Below, one piece after another: positions 8,099-17,879 of a DNA stretch of 64,000 nt. This stretch comes from Pseudomonas putida W15Oct28. GTDB lineage: Bacteria > Pseudomonadota > Gammaproteobacteria > Pseudomonadales > Pseudomonadaceae. Location of the stretch: assembly GCF_000708715.2 (NCBI RefSeq), contig NZ_JENB01000023.1, forward strand, positions 1 through 64,000, given 5' to 3'. How positions within the stretch are numbered: position 1 is the first letter of the stretch; the number at the start of each line of letters is the position of its first letter. The notes under the pieces are model-generated. The model was not told where the DNA came from, ran no database searches, and saw nothing but the letters and a program-made list of their open reading frames with translations. The position numbers and the translations under genes were made by a program.

Positions 8099-9830
8099 CG
8101 GCAGGCAACTGATAGCTCCAGGTCTCGGTCAGCACTTTCTCGGTGGTGGCCGGGGTCCCGTTGGTGGGCGCCGCATCGGCGGCAGGTTGTTCGGCCTTGG
8201 CAGGTTGCTCAGCCTTGACGGCTTTCTCGGCCTTGGCATGCTTGGCTGCGGCCTTGTCCTGCTTGGCGTCCTGGGCAGGCTTGGCGGGTTCGACCGGCAC
8301 ATCACGCACCAGCGCGGCACGCATTCCGGTGGATTTGTTGGCTTCCTTGACCTTCAGGCGCAGGGTCAGGCGCCAGCCCTTGGTCTCAGGGTTATAGCGC
8401 AGATTGTTCTCGACCACCTCGGCGTTGTCGTCAACGCTGATCTGGCTGCGCACTGCGGCGTCTTCCGGCAATGCGGCCAGGGCCGGGCCGGCGAAGTCGA
8501 CCAGGAAGGCCACGCTGCCGTCTGGCTGGCGGATCAGGTTGGACTGCTTGACGTCACCGGTGGAACGCAGGGTCTGCTTGACCGAGCCCAGATCAGGCGC
8601 CTGGAACTTCGCTTCGTCGATGGTCCAGTGCAGGCGGTAGGCGTACTCGATCGGCTTGCCTGCCTCCGGCAGTTTCTCCGGGCTCCAGAAGGCCACGATG
8701 TTGTCGTTGGTCTCGTCGGCAGTCGGGATTTCGACCAGGTCGACGGTGCCCTTGCCCCAGTCACCCTTCGGCTCGATCCAGGCGCTTGGGCGCTTCTGGT
8801 AGTTGTCGTCGAGGTCTTCGTAGTCGCTAAAGGCGCGCTGGCGCTGCATCAGGCCAAAACCACGCGGGTTCTCGACGCTGAAGTTGCTCACTGCCAGGTG
8901 TTTAGGGTTGTTCAGCGGGCGCCACAGCCACTCGCCATTACCGGCGTGGATCGACAGGCCTTCGGAGTCGTGCAGGGCCGGACGATAGTTGAGGACCTTG
9001 GACGGCTGGTTGGGGCCGAACAGGTACATGCTGGTCAGCGGGGCGATGCCCAGGCGGCTGACCTGGTCACGCAGGAACACGCGGGACTGTACGTCGACCA
9101 CGGTGTCGTTGCCCGGACGCAGGGTCAACTTGTAGGCGCCGGTGGAGCGCGGCGAATCCAGCAGGGCGTAGATCACCAGGTGCTTGTCGGCCGGCTTGGG
9201 CTTCTCGACCCAGAACTCGGTGAAGCGCGGGAATTCCTCGCCCGACGGCAGCGCGGTGTCAATGGCCAGGCCACGGGCCGACAGGCCATAGACGTGCCCC
9301 TTGCCGACCACGCGGAAGTAGCTGGCGCCAAGCAAGGTCATGATCTCGTCTTGCTTGTCGGCCTTGTTGATCGGGTACAGCACACGGAAACCGGCATAAC
9401 CCAGGTTCTTGGTGGTTTCCGGGTCATGTGGCACGTCACCGAACTCGAAGCGGCTCGGGTCGTACTTGATTTCCTCCACCTTGGTGGCGGTAACCTCGTT
9501 GATCTTCACCGGGGTGTCGAAGTGCATGCCCTGGTGGTAGAACGACAGTTTGAACGGGGTCTTGTCCTTGGCCCACTCAGCCTTTTCCTGCAGGAAATGG
9601 ATTTTCTGGTAGTCCGCGAACTTCATGTCACGGAACACGGCCGGCAGGTTGCTTTTCGGTGCATCGTACTTCTGGCCGGCCAGATCCTTTGCCTTGGCTG
9701 CAACATCGTCAAGATTGAATGCCCACAGCTGGCCCGCGCTCATCAGGCCGACCACTGCCACACTGGCCATCAGGGCCTTGCGTAGCCGGATGCCGGGGAT
9801 TCTTGATGCTTTTTGGGGACTAACAATCAC
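8091..9830 (-). CDS. opgG: Glucans biosynthesis protein G (periplasmic)
   Basis: A 579-aa OpgG/MdoG family protein acting on the glucan backbone in the periplasm. I chose GTG 9830 (VIVSPQKASRIPG) with GAGG eight bases upstream. This gives a normal signal peptide (RKALMASVAVVGLMSAGQ, AFNLDDVAAKAKDLAG onwards) and the expected family length; the frame extends 64 codons further up without family similarity. The C-terminus is extended by a low-complexity Ala/Lys-rich stretch (AAAKHAKAEKAVKAEQPAKA) before a final LTETWSYQLPADE. It is first in the opgGH operon. Confidence 0.95.
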   Translation of the reverse strand: MIVSPQKASRIPGIRLRKALMASVAVVGLMSAGQLWAFNLDDVAAKAKDLAGQKYDAPKSNLPAVFRDMKFADYQKIHFLQEKAEWAKDKTPFKLSFYHQGMHFDTPVKINEVTATKVEEIKYDPSRFEFGDVPHDPETTKNLGYAGFRVLYPINKADKQDEIMTLLGASYFRVVGKGHVYGLSARGLAIDTALPSGEEFPRFTEFWVEKPKPADKHLVIYALLDSPRSTGAYKLTLRPGNDTVVDVQSRVFLRDQVSRLGIAPLTSMYLFGPNQPSKVLNYRPALHDSEGLSIHAGNGEWLWRPLNNPKHLAVSNFSVENPRGFGLMQRQRAFSDYEDLDDNYQKRPSAWIEPKGDWGKGTVDLVEIPTADETNDNIVAFWSPEKLPEAGKPIEYAYRLHWTIDEAKFQAPDLGSVKQTLRSTGDVKQSNLIRQPDGSVAFLVDFAGPALAALPEDAAVRSQISVDDNAEVVENNLRYNPETKGWRLTLRLKVKEANKSTGMRAALVRDVPVEPAKPAQDAKQDKAAAKHAKAEKAVKAEQPAKAEQPAADAAPTNGTPATTEKVLTETWSYQLPADE

Positions 9831-10092
9831 GAGCAACCCTCGCCGAAAACAGATCATGAAACCAACGGCCAGCGACAAATGCCGGGTTGGCGAGCACTGT
9901 TCGGACCCCGTGAGGGCGTAATGATTCCCCAAACGGATCCAGACAATGCTCGAGTCAGAGTGAAACGAACCTGCGAACGCAGGTCCATGCAGCGCGCGAT
10001 TATCCAGCAGGTCGCGTGACAACGCATCAGGCTGGAAGAACTATTTATCGTACAAAACCCCTTGTTTTCCTATAAACAAAGGGTTTTTGACC
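9831..10092. other. opgG upstream region
   Basis: This 262-bp leader separates opgG from the preceding dtd gene. The dtd-proximal end carries the hairpin listed as a terminator. The rest is AT-richer than its surroundings and presumably carries the opgGH promoter, but I could not pick a convincing -35/-10 pair. Confidence 0.5.
10054..10088 (-). terminator. Rho-independent terminator after pip-dtd
   Basis: Read on the minus strand, the sequence just after the dtd stop forms a stem of AAACCC..TTGTTT arms around a 7-nt loop, followed by a T-rich run. The arms occupy about 10054-10067 and 10075-10088. It separates pip-dtd from opgGH. Confidence 0.75.
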
Positions 10093-10530
10093 TCATATTT
10101 GTAACATAAATGTTACGGGGCCATCATTCACCAGATGCACCTGCATGTCCGCGCCGAACTGCCCGCTCGCCACGTCGGCATGCTGGCTCTTCGCTTGCTG
10201 CAAAAGATAGTCGAACAATTCAGCTCCGAGGGCCGGCGGCGCTGCCGTCGAGAAGCTCGGGCGCATGCCGTTGCGGGTGTCCGCCGCCAGGGTGAACTGC
10301 GACACCAGCAACAAGCCACCCCCGACATCCTTGAGCGACAGGTTCATCTTGCCTTGCTCGTCGCTGAACACACGGTAGTTGAGCAGCTTGTGCAACAGCT
10401 TATCGGCCTGCTCGCGGGAATCTTCAGGCTCGACGGCCACCAGCACCAGCAAACCCTGGTCGATGGCGCCAACCACCTCCCCCGCTACTTCTACCCGCGC
10501 ACCGCGCACGCGCTGCAGCAAGCCCCTCAT
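10093..10530 (-). CDS. dtd: D-aminoacyl-tRNA deacylase
   Basis: A 145-aa DTD family enzyme that removes D-amino acids (and glycine from tRNA-Ala) from mischarged tRNAs in the cytoplasm. The two family signatures are present: LLVSQFTLAADTRNGMRPSF in the middle and NDGPVTFMLQI at the C-terminus. The start codon overlaps the pip stop by 4 bp (ATGA), making a two-gene operon. Confidence 0.96.
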   Translation of the reverse strand: MRGLLQRVRGARVEVAGEVVGAIDQGLLVLVAVEPEDSREQADKLLHKLLNYRVFSDEQGKMNLSLKDVGGGLLLVSQFTLAADTRNGMRPSFSTAAPPALGAELFDYLLQQAKSQHADVASGQFGADMQVHLVNDGPVTFMLQI

Positions 10531-11498
10531 GCTTCTTCCAGGGGCAGGTCGAGCAGGCGGCGGGCCATCTGGTCGGCGGCGCGCACCAGGGCATCGGTGA
10601 TGCCCGGCTCGGACGCGGCGTGGCCGGCGTCACGGATCACCTTCAGTTCGCTGTTCGGCCAGGCCTGATGCAGGGCCCAGGCGTTGTCCAGCGGGCAGAT
10701 CACGTCATAGCGGCCGTGCACGATCACCGCTGGCAGGTGGGCGATTTTCGGCAGGTCGCGGATCAGCTGGTCCGGTTCGAGGAACGCGTTGTTCATGAAG
10801 TAATGGCATTCGATACGGGCGATCGACAGCGCCCGCTGCGGCTCGGAGAAGCGGTCGACCACCAGCGGGTTCGGGCGCAGGGTGGCCGTACGCCCCTCCC
10901 ACGTAGACCACGCCTTGGCGGCGTGCATCTGGGCAATCTGATCGTTACCGGTGAGGCGCTTGTGGAAAGCCTTGACCAGGTCGCCGCGCTCTTCCGGCGG
11001 AATCGGCGCGATGTAATCCTGCCAGTAGTCGGGGAACAGGCGGCTGGCACCCTCCTGGTAGAACCACTCGATCTCCTGCGGCCGGCACAGGAAAATGCCG
11101 CGCAGGATCAGACCATGCACACGCTCGGGGTGGGTCTGGGCGTAGGCCAGGGCCAGGGTCGAGCCCCACGAGCCGCCGAACAGCACCCATTTGTCGATGC
11201 CAAGGTGCTCGCGAATGCGCTCCAGGTCCTCGACCAGGTGCCAGGTGGTATTGTTCTCCAGGCTCGCATGGGGCGTGGAGCGGCCACAACCGCGCTGGTC
11301 GAAGGTGATGATGCGGTACAGGTTGGGGTCAAAGTAGCAACGGCTCTGGGCGTCGCAGCCAGCACCCGGGCCGCCGTGGATGAATACCACGGGCAGACCT
11401 TCCGGCGACCCGCTTTCGTCGACATACAGCACATGCGGCGCTTCCACGGCCAGATCGTGCCGGGCGTAGGGTTTGATCTGCGGGTAGAGGGTCTGCAT
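10527..11498 (-). CDS. pip: Proline iminopeptidase
   Basis: A 323-aa alpha/beta hydrolase (family S33) that releases N-terminal proline from peptides. Motifs are HGGPGAG (oxyanion side), GGSWGS with nucleophile Ser110, and Asp265 (HGRYD) and His293 (AGHAASE) completing the triad. I chose ATG 11498, with GGAG eight bases upstream; the frame extends 22 codons further without support. It is the last conserved gene before the accessory block. Confidence 0.96.
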   Translation of the reverse strand: MQTLYPQIKPYARHDLAVEAPHVLYVDESGSPEGLPVVFIHGGPGAGCDAQSRCYFDPNLYRIITFDQRGCGRSTPHASLENNTTWHLVEDLERIREHLGIDKWVLFGGSWGSTLALAYAQTHPERVHGLILRGIFLCRPQEIEWFYQEGASRLFPDYWQDYIAPIPPEERGDLVKAFHKRLTGNDQIAQMHAAKAWSTWEGRTATLRPNPLVVDRFSEPQRALSIARIECHYFMNNAFLEPDQLIRDLPKIAHLPAVIVHGRYDVICPLDNAWALHQAWPNSELKVIRDAGHAASEPGITDALVRAADQMARRLLDLPLEEA

Positions 11499-11666
11499 TG
11501 CGCACTCCGTGTGAGGATATTGACTGCCGTTGGGCATCATAAACCTGAATTGCGCTTTGAGCACCGTCCTCTAGGGCACGGCCGCAAGCCGGGCACACAT
11601 ATTTACCTCCAGCACGCCAGCCACACCCCCGATAGTCCCTTGCCCCATACCTAGCAAGGGCCCGCC

Positions 11667-14600
11667 ATGCCAACCCCAGCCACTACCTCGCCTGGCATTC
11701 ATTACGCCACCCTCGAGCGCAAGATCCCCGCCTGGCTCAAGCAAGCCCCGCCAGACACCCATCGCGCCCTGCGCAACGGGCAGCAGGCCCCAGCCTGGCT
11801 GCCCACAGCAATCCAGCGGCTACCGGAAATCGCCAAAGCGTGGCAGGAAGAACACGCCCGCCACCGCGAACACCAGGCACAGGTGCAGAAACTGTTCGAA
11901 CAGCTACCTGACCTGCAAGCCTACGCCGCCCAGACCCTGACTGAAGCCATCAAGCAGCGATTCGGCCGCGACCTGGATGTGCACCACACGTTTCTGGTCG
12001 ATGCCCGCCTGATCGACTCGGCCAACGCAAGCGACGCACGCATGGCCGTGAACCAGGCTACCCGCTCGCTGCTGCACAGCGCCCTGCACAACTTCGACCA
12101 CGACGCTGCTGCGGAGAACGGCATGGACGCGCCCAACGCGCTGCTGAAGAAGTCCGTCATCCTCGATCATCGGCGCTTCATGGGCACCGTACCCATCACC
12201 AATGCAGTGGATATCCACGCCAAAGACTTCGCCGACCTGTGCCGCACCCTGGACATCGGTGGCCAATACCATGGCCTGGTGCATGCAATTTATTACCCTG
12301 CGGCCACGGCGCAGCTCAGCGCCGATGAGGTCAGGCTGTCCGTTTACCAGACGCTGGGGCGAGCAGAGGTGTCGGCCTTCCGGCAGTCTTTGCACTTCGC
12401 CCGCCTCAAAGGCGATATCGGTGAAACGCTGTACACCGCAGCCCTCGCCGCCCCCGTTGACCAGCCGCTATCGGCAACCTCGCCCGTGACGTTCAGCTAC
12501 CTCGGCTTATGGGAAGCCGAGCTGACCGGGGTTGTGCTCATTACCGTGCAAGCCGAAGGGCATCAGGCCGTTGCCCTGTATATCCCTGAGGACAGCGCGG
12601 AGCCCCTCAAGGAATTTACAACCCTGGAGGCCTTGCAGGCCGACTTGCGCGACAGGCTCCAGGCCAACATCAGTTACCTGGACAAACACATCGCCGACCG
12701 CGACAAGGCATCGACGATCACCCGCCTGAAGGACCGGCTCACGCCGATCGCGTGGAGTGTCCGTGGGATACTTGAGCGTGTCCCTGATTCACATGCCACC
12801 CTGCATCCGGTCGCAGCGCCCTTCAGCCACGCGTTCCAGGGCGTCATGGCCTTCCAGAAAGCCCAACGCCATGAACAAGATGCACTGTTCCACGCAACCC
12901 CGACTGAAATCGTCGACCGGCGCACCGCCCAGGCTCACCGGGAAATGATCGCCGGTCGCGCGCTGACAGCCCTGAACATCGCCGGTTTCTTCGTACCCGG
13001 GCTGGGCGAGGTGATGCTTGCCGTCTGCGTGGCCCAGTTGGCCCACGAGGTATACGAAGGCATCGAGGCCTGGAAAAACGACGAGCGCGACACAGCGTTC
13101 ACCTACATGGTCGATGTCATTGAGAACGTGGCGCTCATGGCCGCACTCAGCGCTGCAGCCAAGGCAGCGGGCAACACGGAAGGTGGCGGTGCATTGGAAG
13201 AGCCCGAGGTAGAGCGTGTTGCTGTGCCTACCCCCTCCTTCATTGAAGAGTTGGTGGAAGTCGAGCTACCGGATGGCAGCACACGCCTGTGGAACCAGGA
13301 CCTGACCCCCTTCGAGCAAGACGTCACGCTCCCCTCACAGGCCAGCCCGGATGAGCTAGGGCTGTACCGCCACAATGGCAAGATCTGGCTGCGCATCGAA
13401 GACAAGGCATTTTCACTCAAATGGAATGCCCACACCGGCACCTACAGCCTCGAGCACCCCAGCAAAACAGGCGGTTATGAGCCGCCGCTGCAGCACAATG
13501 GGGCCGGGGCCTGGTTGCAGGTAACGGACAAGCCGCTGAACTGGTCGGGCATGGCACTACTGCGCCGTATCGGTCACTTGAATGCCCACTTCGACGCGCC
13601 GACGCTACAACGGATACTTGCCGTCAGCGACACCCACGAAGACGCACTGCGCCGGGCCTTGGCCGAGAACCAGCGGCTGCCAGCCTTGCTGGAAGACACG
13701 CTGCAACGCTTCAAGCTGGACGAAACGATCCGCCAGTTGCCGGACGCAAGCACCTGGCCAGCCGAGTTTTCCAGGGCTTACGGCCGCCTTGCGAGTGGCC
13801 TGGCGCCGGGAGCTGAGAACATACGGCGGGCGTATCCGAACCTGCCGGCCGCCGTCAGCGATGAACTGGCGCGTGGTGCCAGCGCCAGCGAACTGCAAAT
13901 GCTCGACAGCAGCAAGGTACCGCTGCGCCTTGGCGAGGAGATCCGCGCCTACCAGCAACACATCCGCCTGGCCCGCGCCCGCGAAGGGATATACCTGTCG
14001 TGTGTGCCAAGCTGGGACAGCGACCGACTGATCATGCACACGCTTGAACGCCTGCCAGGCTGGCCCGCCGAAACAAAGCTGCAGGTGCTCCAGCGCATGT
14101 CCTGGCCTGCCCAGATGCATGGTATTGGCCCACAGGACACTCGGCCCTACCAGACCATCACCCATGCCGAGGCGGGTTACATCGTGCACGATGAAAGCCG
14201 ACCGAATGCAGCAATCACAACATACCCAGACCTTTATGCCGCGCTGTACGAAGCGCTGCCAGAGGCCATGAAGCAGCTGAACATCTCAGATCAGCAAGCG
14301 CTGCGGCGACAGGTACAGGAAAGCCCCCTGCTACCCCGTGCAACCTTGAGGGCGCTACTGGGCATGCAACCTGTGCGCCCCGGCTACCGTTCACCCATGC
14401 GCTTGGCCGATGGGCGCCTGGGCTACCCGCTGAGCGGGGGCGGCCCGGCAATGCAAGGCGCCACCCGCCTGCGCCTGATCGACGCGGTCGAAGCAACGGG
14501 GCTCGTCGCACATACCGGGCTTTCGGCGGATCAGGTGCTGCTTTCGCTTGCCAGTCGCGGCCGCACGCAAGTACAGATTCTCGAGCATCTGCAGGTGCTG

Positions 14601-17153
14601 CTGGAGCAGCGCAATGAGCTGCAAAGCAGGCTGGCGGACTGGAGCGAGGCCATTTCACCTGTGACAGAGCAGGCTGCACGCGACTACAACGGCCTGCGCG
14701 AGTCGATCATGCAACACTGGTATGACACCGCTCTGGCTGAAGGCACCCAGCACACGGCCGAGCTCCGCATAACCCAGGTTCCCCTGGCCGACATACCCCT
14801 GACCTTGCCCGATTTCTTCAACAACCGCGTGCGTAGCCTGAGCCTGCTCGATCTACCCTCAGGCAGCCTCTCCGGCTGGGCACAGCACGAGCGCTTGCTG
14901 CAACGCCTGCTCAGGCAGATGCCGCAGCTCGAATCATTGGAAATCAGCCGGCCTTACAACCCCAGGTCAGCGCCTTCCTTCTTCCTCCTCAGCGTCCCTT
15001 CCATCACCCAGATCCTGCCCGAACTGCAACGGCTGGTGCTGACCAACCAGAACATCGCATTCTCGGAAAACGACCTCAATCTGTTGGCCGAACTTAACCA
15101 GTTGCGCTACCTGGACCTGAGTGGCAATCGCCTGGCCCAGAACAACAGCCCAAGCTTCCATGAACTGTCCCTGGACTTCCTGGGCCTGGATCGCATGCAA
15201 CTGGCGCAGTGGCCCATCGGGATCGGCAGCGATGCCATGGGCCGTATCGCCCACCTGTCCCTGCGCAACAACAACCTCAGGTCATTGCCATCGTTCCTGC
15301 TCAATGAAGCCGACGCATTGCCCAACCCGACGGTAATCGCACTCGAAGGCAACACTATCAACGAAACCCATCTGCAGCGTTTGCTGCTGAACGAGCGGGC
15401 CGAGACAGCCGGTATTACCGTGGATGTGCCCGCAGAGCTCACGGGCCGGCTTGCACGCCTTCGCGATGAGCGCCAGCAGCTGCGCGACGCGATCGACGGC
15501 TGGGCCCAGGCGTCCAGTTCGAGCAACCCACTGACCCAGGCAGCGCTGGCGGACCGGCAGCGTATCCAGGCAGCGATCAGCCAATTCTGGGAGCAACAGG
15601 AGCAAGGCCAGCGATACCTTCGCTTGCAACTGGAGGATGTGGCTGTCGAACAGTTCCCCAGGCGGCTTCCGGCATTCTTTGAACAGCGCGTTCAGGCACT
15701 CGTCCTGACCCGCACCAGCGGCACCGCGTCGCAACTCGACGAACTGCTCAGCCGCTTCCCCAATGTCACCCGGCTGACCATCGATGCACATCAGGCGGCC
15801 ACTTCCTCACTGGCGTCTGCCTTGTCACGTCTTCCCCAACTCAACTACCTGGAGTTTCGCAACATGGGCCTGGAAGTCGATCAGCCCATGCTGGAGGCCT
15901 TGGCGGGGCTGGAACACCTGACGTCACTGGACCTTTCAGGCAACCGCGTCGGTACCATCCGCCAGGTACCCGCACGGCTGTCCAGCAACCTGCAATCGCT
16001 CGCACTGACCAACATGAACCTGCAAGCCTGGCCCAGCTGGTGCGACAGCTTGCTGCCGCTGGAACTACTGGACTTGAGTGCCAACAGCATTACCCGATTG
16101 CCCGACCACATTCTCTCGAACCTGAACAATCCCATGCCGATTTCGTCGATCTCGCTGTTCGACAATCCGTTGCCACTTGAAACCATCCTGCGGGTGCGCG
16201 CGTTCTCGGACAGCCAGCACAGCTATTCCTTCGCCCTGGATATCCCGGGCAACTTGATGCTTGTCAATTCTTCGAGCGAAGGATCACTCGATCACCCTCA
16301 CTTCCCTCTTATGGGCGACGATACGCCCAGGCCCGAAGACTGGATGCTTGGCAACGAGGCGCAGAACGAGGCCTTGCGCGACTGCTGGGAAATGCTCGAA
16401 GGCAGCGATCTGCTCCGCCTGGCGGGCCGCTTGCGCAATGCCGCACCCTACGTCGACCCGAACACGCAAGCCAGCTTCTGCGAGCGCGTACGCATGATGC
16501 TGGTTGTGGCCGCGAGCAACGACGCAGAGCGCCCGCTCATGGAAAGTATCGCCGCCGCCGCATTGCCTGACCCTGAAACCGGCTCGCAGACTTGCCACGA
16601 TGGTGCACTGCAAGAGTTCAACAATATCGAGTTGTACCTGATGGGGCAGCGCCTGTTGATCGAGGCTGGCGATACCCTGCAAACGTTGCGCAGGCGCCTG
16701 TTGCAGCTGTTCAGGGTTGAACAGCTGGAGCTACTGGCCCAGCAGCGATCCGGCTCGGGCGACAGGGTTTCGGTACGACTGGCCTATCGCCGGGAGCTGG
16801 CCAGGGAGCTTGACCTTCCACTTGCCGACAGCATGCGTTTTCGAAGCGCAGCAAATCTGGCGCCTGATGAATTGTCGCGGGTGCTGGAAAAGGTCCGCAA
16901 AAGCGAACTGGGCGATGCCCTGGTCGACTACATGCTGGCCAATACGGACTGGGTTGCACGCCTGCGAGCCGAACATACCGAGCGCTTTGCCGAAATAGAG
17001 GCCCGATTCCGTCAGCGGGTACTCGACCTGGCCGGTGCTGACCACCCACTTCCCGAGGAGCTGAACCTGCAGCAGGGCCTCCAGGACGACAGGGCTCAGG
17101 AAGAGAAGGAGCTTCTCCACGAGCTGACGATTACCAATCTGAATAGCTACTGA
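11667..17153 (+). CDS. Giant LRR protein with DUF6543-like N-terminus and NEL E3 ubiquitin-ligase domain
   Basis: An 1828-aa protein. ATG 11667 has AAGGG eight bases upstream. There is no signal peptide. The first ~500 residues resemble the DUF6543 ('dermonecrotic toxin') domain of large Pseudomonas proteins and include a hydrophobic stretch at about 435-470 (NIAGFFVPGLGEVMLAVCVA). Leucine-rich repeats occur in two blocks, about 1110-1230 (LRYLDLSGNRL, ISHLSLRNNNL-like units) and 1365-1500 (LTSLDLSGNRV, LELLDLSANSI). From about 1550 the C-terminus aligns by eye with the NEL domain of SspH/IpaH ligases: DCWEML, the catalytic CxD motif TCHDGALQEFNNI (Cys1643, Asp1645), LLQLFRVEQLELLA, and MRFRSAANL. 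NEL enzymes transfer ubiquitin through that cysteine inside eukaryotic cells. The target and export route are unknown; no secretion or chaperone gene is adjacent. Confidence 0.85.
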   Translation: MPTPATTSPGIHYATLERKIPAWLKQAPPDTHRALRNGQQAPAWLPTAIQRLPEIAKAWQEEHARHREHQAQVQKLFEQLPDLQAYAAQTLTEAIKQRFGRDLDVHHTFLVDARLIDSANASDARMAVNQATRSLLHSALHNFDHDAAAENGMDAPNALLKKSVILDHRRFMGTVPITNAVDIHAKDFADLCRTLDIGGQYHGLVHAIYYPAATAQLSADEVRLSVYQTLGRAEVSAFRQSLHFARLKGDIGETLYTAALAAPVDQPLSATSPVTFSYLGLWEAELTGVVLITVQAEGHQAVALYIPEDSAEPLKEFTTLEALQADLRDRLQANISYLDKHIADRDKASTITRLKDRLTPIAWSVRGILERVPDSHATLHPVAAPFSHAFQGVMAFQKAQRHEQDALFHATPTEIVDRRTAQAHREMIAGRALTALNIAGFFVPGLGEVMLAVCVAQLAHEVYEGIEAWKNDERDTAFTYMVDVIENVALMAALSAAAKAAGNTEGGGALEEPEVERVAVPTPSFIEELVEVELPDGSTRLWNQDLTPFEQDVTLPSQASPDELGLYRHNGKIWLRIEDKAFSLKWNAHTGTYSLEHPSKTGGYEPPLQHNGAGAWLQVTDKPLNWSGMALLRRIGHLNAHFDAPTLQRILAVSDTHEDALRRALAENQRLPALLEDTLQRFKLDETIRQLPDASTWPAEFSRAYGRLASGLAPGAENIRRAYPNLPAAVSDELARGASASELQMLDSSKVPLRLGEEIRAYQQHIRLARAREGIYLSCVPSWDSDRLIMHTLERLPGWPAETKLQVLQRMSWPAQMHGIGPQDTRPYQTITHAEAGYIVHDESRPNAAITTYPDLYAALYEALPEAMKQLNISDQQALRRQVQESPLLPRATLRALLGMQPVRPGYRSPMRLADGRLGYPLSGGGPAMQGATRLRLIDAVEATGLVAHTGLSADQVLLSLASRGRTQVQILEHLQVLLEQRNELQSRLADWSEAISPVTEQAARDYNGLRESIMQHWYDTALAEGTQHTAELRITQVPLADIPLTLPDFFNNRVRSLSLLDLPSGSLSGWAQHERLLQRLLRQMPQLESLEISRPYNPRSAPSFFLLSVPSITQILPELQRLVLTNQNIAFSENDLNLLAELNQLRYLDLSGNRLAQNNSPSFHELSLDFLGLDRMQLAQWPIGIGSDAMGRIAHLSLRNNNLRSLPSFLLNEADALPNPTVIALEGNTINETHLQRLLLNERAETAGITVDVPAELTGRLARLRDERQQLRDAIDGWAQASSSSNPLTQAALADRQRIQAAISQFWEQQEQGQRYLRLQLEDVAVEQFPRRLPAFFEQRVQALVLTRTSGTASQLDELLSRFPNVTRLTIDAHQAATSSLASALSRLPQLNYLEFRNMGLEVDQPMLEALAGLEHLTSLDLSGNRVGTIRQVPARLSSNLQSLALTNMNLQAWPSWCDSLLPLELLDLSANSITRLPDHILSNLNNPMPISSISLFDNPLPLETILRVRAFSDSQHSYSFALDIPGNLMLVNSSSEGSLDHPHFPLMGDDTPRPEDWMLGNEAQNEALRDCWEMLEGSDLLRLAGRLRNAAPYVDPNTQASFCERVRMMLVVAASNDAERPLMESIAAAALPDPETGSQTCHDGALQEFNNIELYLMGQRLLIEAGDTLQTLRRRLLQLFRVEQLELLAQQRSGSGDRVSVRLAYRRELARELDLPLADSMRFRSAANLAPDELSRVLEKVRKSELGDALVDYMLANTDWVARLRAEHTERFAEIEARFRQRVLDLAGADHPLPEELNLQQGLQDDRAQEEKELLHELTITNLNSY

Positions 17154-17240
17154 TCAGCACTGCAGAAGGCGACGCGAGGGTATGGCAGCGCGTCGCCCCT
17201 GCTCACCGCGCACGCTTTATCACCCCTGCCCACCCTCCTC

Positions 17241-17879
17241 TCAACGGCAGGGGCGGAAAGTGGCGAGAATGGCGTGTTGGCCGGTGATTCTCGTTTCCAG
17301 GTTCTGCAGCCCGGCCATTTGTGCGAGCTGGATCACCTCATGCTCTGATCGATAATCTGGCAGTGAACCCAACAGCCAGTAGATCAACGCGGTCAGTCCC
17401 CAACCTGCCGGTTTATTCTCCACCAGGCAGAAAAGGCCGTGGTCTTTGAGCACTCGACGGACCTCATTCAGGCTGGCGGGCTTGTCAGCCCAATGTCCGA
17501 ACGACATTGAGCACACCACCAGATCCATGCTTTGCGAAGGAAATGGCAAAGCCTCAGCAACGCCCATAACGAACGAGGCGAAGGGGCGTCGCCTTTTGGC
17601 CTCGTCCACCATGCCTTGGGCCGGGTCGATGCCCTCGAAGCGCGCATCGGGCCATTGGGCCAACATGCGTTCGATGAGTGCACCGGTACCGCACCCGATG
17701 TCCAGAACACGCTCCGGGTTTGAAGTGCAAAACCACCGGCACATGACGCGCAGGCATTCGTCGTGGGCCAGGCTCAGCTGGCCACCGTACTTCTCTTCAT
17801 AAGTTGGCGCAATGCGGCTGAACGTATGCACAAAACCTGGATTACTATTTCCTTTTCCACCACCAAACACACTGGGCAT
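17241..17879 (-). CDS. Class I SAM-dependent methyltransferase
   Basis: A 212-aa Methyltransf_11/UbiE-BioC-like enzyme. SAM-binding motif I is VLDIGCGTGALIERM, with an acidic residue after beta-2 (FEGIDPAQGMV) and motif LPFPSQSMDLVVCSMSFGHW. I chose ATG 17879 with GGGGA upstream; a TTG 21 bp further up is also possible. The substrate is unknown. It converges on the LRR gene with an 87-bp gap and diverges from the NRPS fragments across an AT-rich 450-bp gap. It may have served the same small-molecule pathway as the downstream NRPS/O-methyltransferase remnants. Confidence 0.8.
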   Translation of the reverse strand: MPSVFGGGKGNSNPGFVHTFSRIAPTYEEKYGGQLSLAHDECLRVMCRWFCTSNPERVLDIGCGTGALIERMLAQWPDARFEGIDPAQGMVDEAKRRRPFASFVMGVAEALPFPSQSMDLVVCSMSFGHWADKPASLNEVRRVLKDHGLFCLVENKPAGWGLTALIYWLLGSLPDYRSEHEVIQLAQMAGLQNLETRITGQHAILATFRPCR

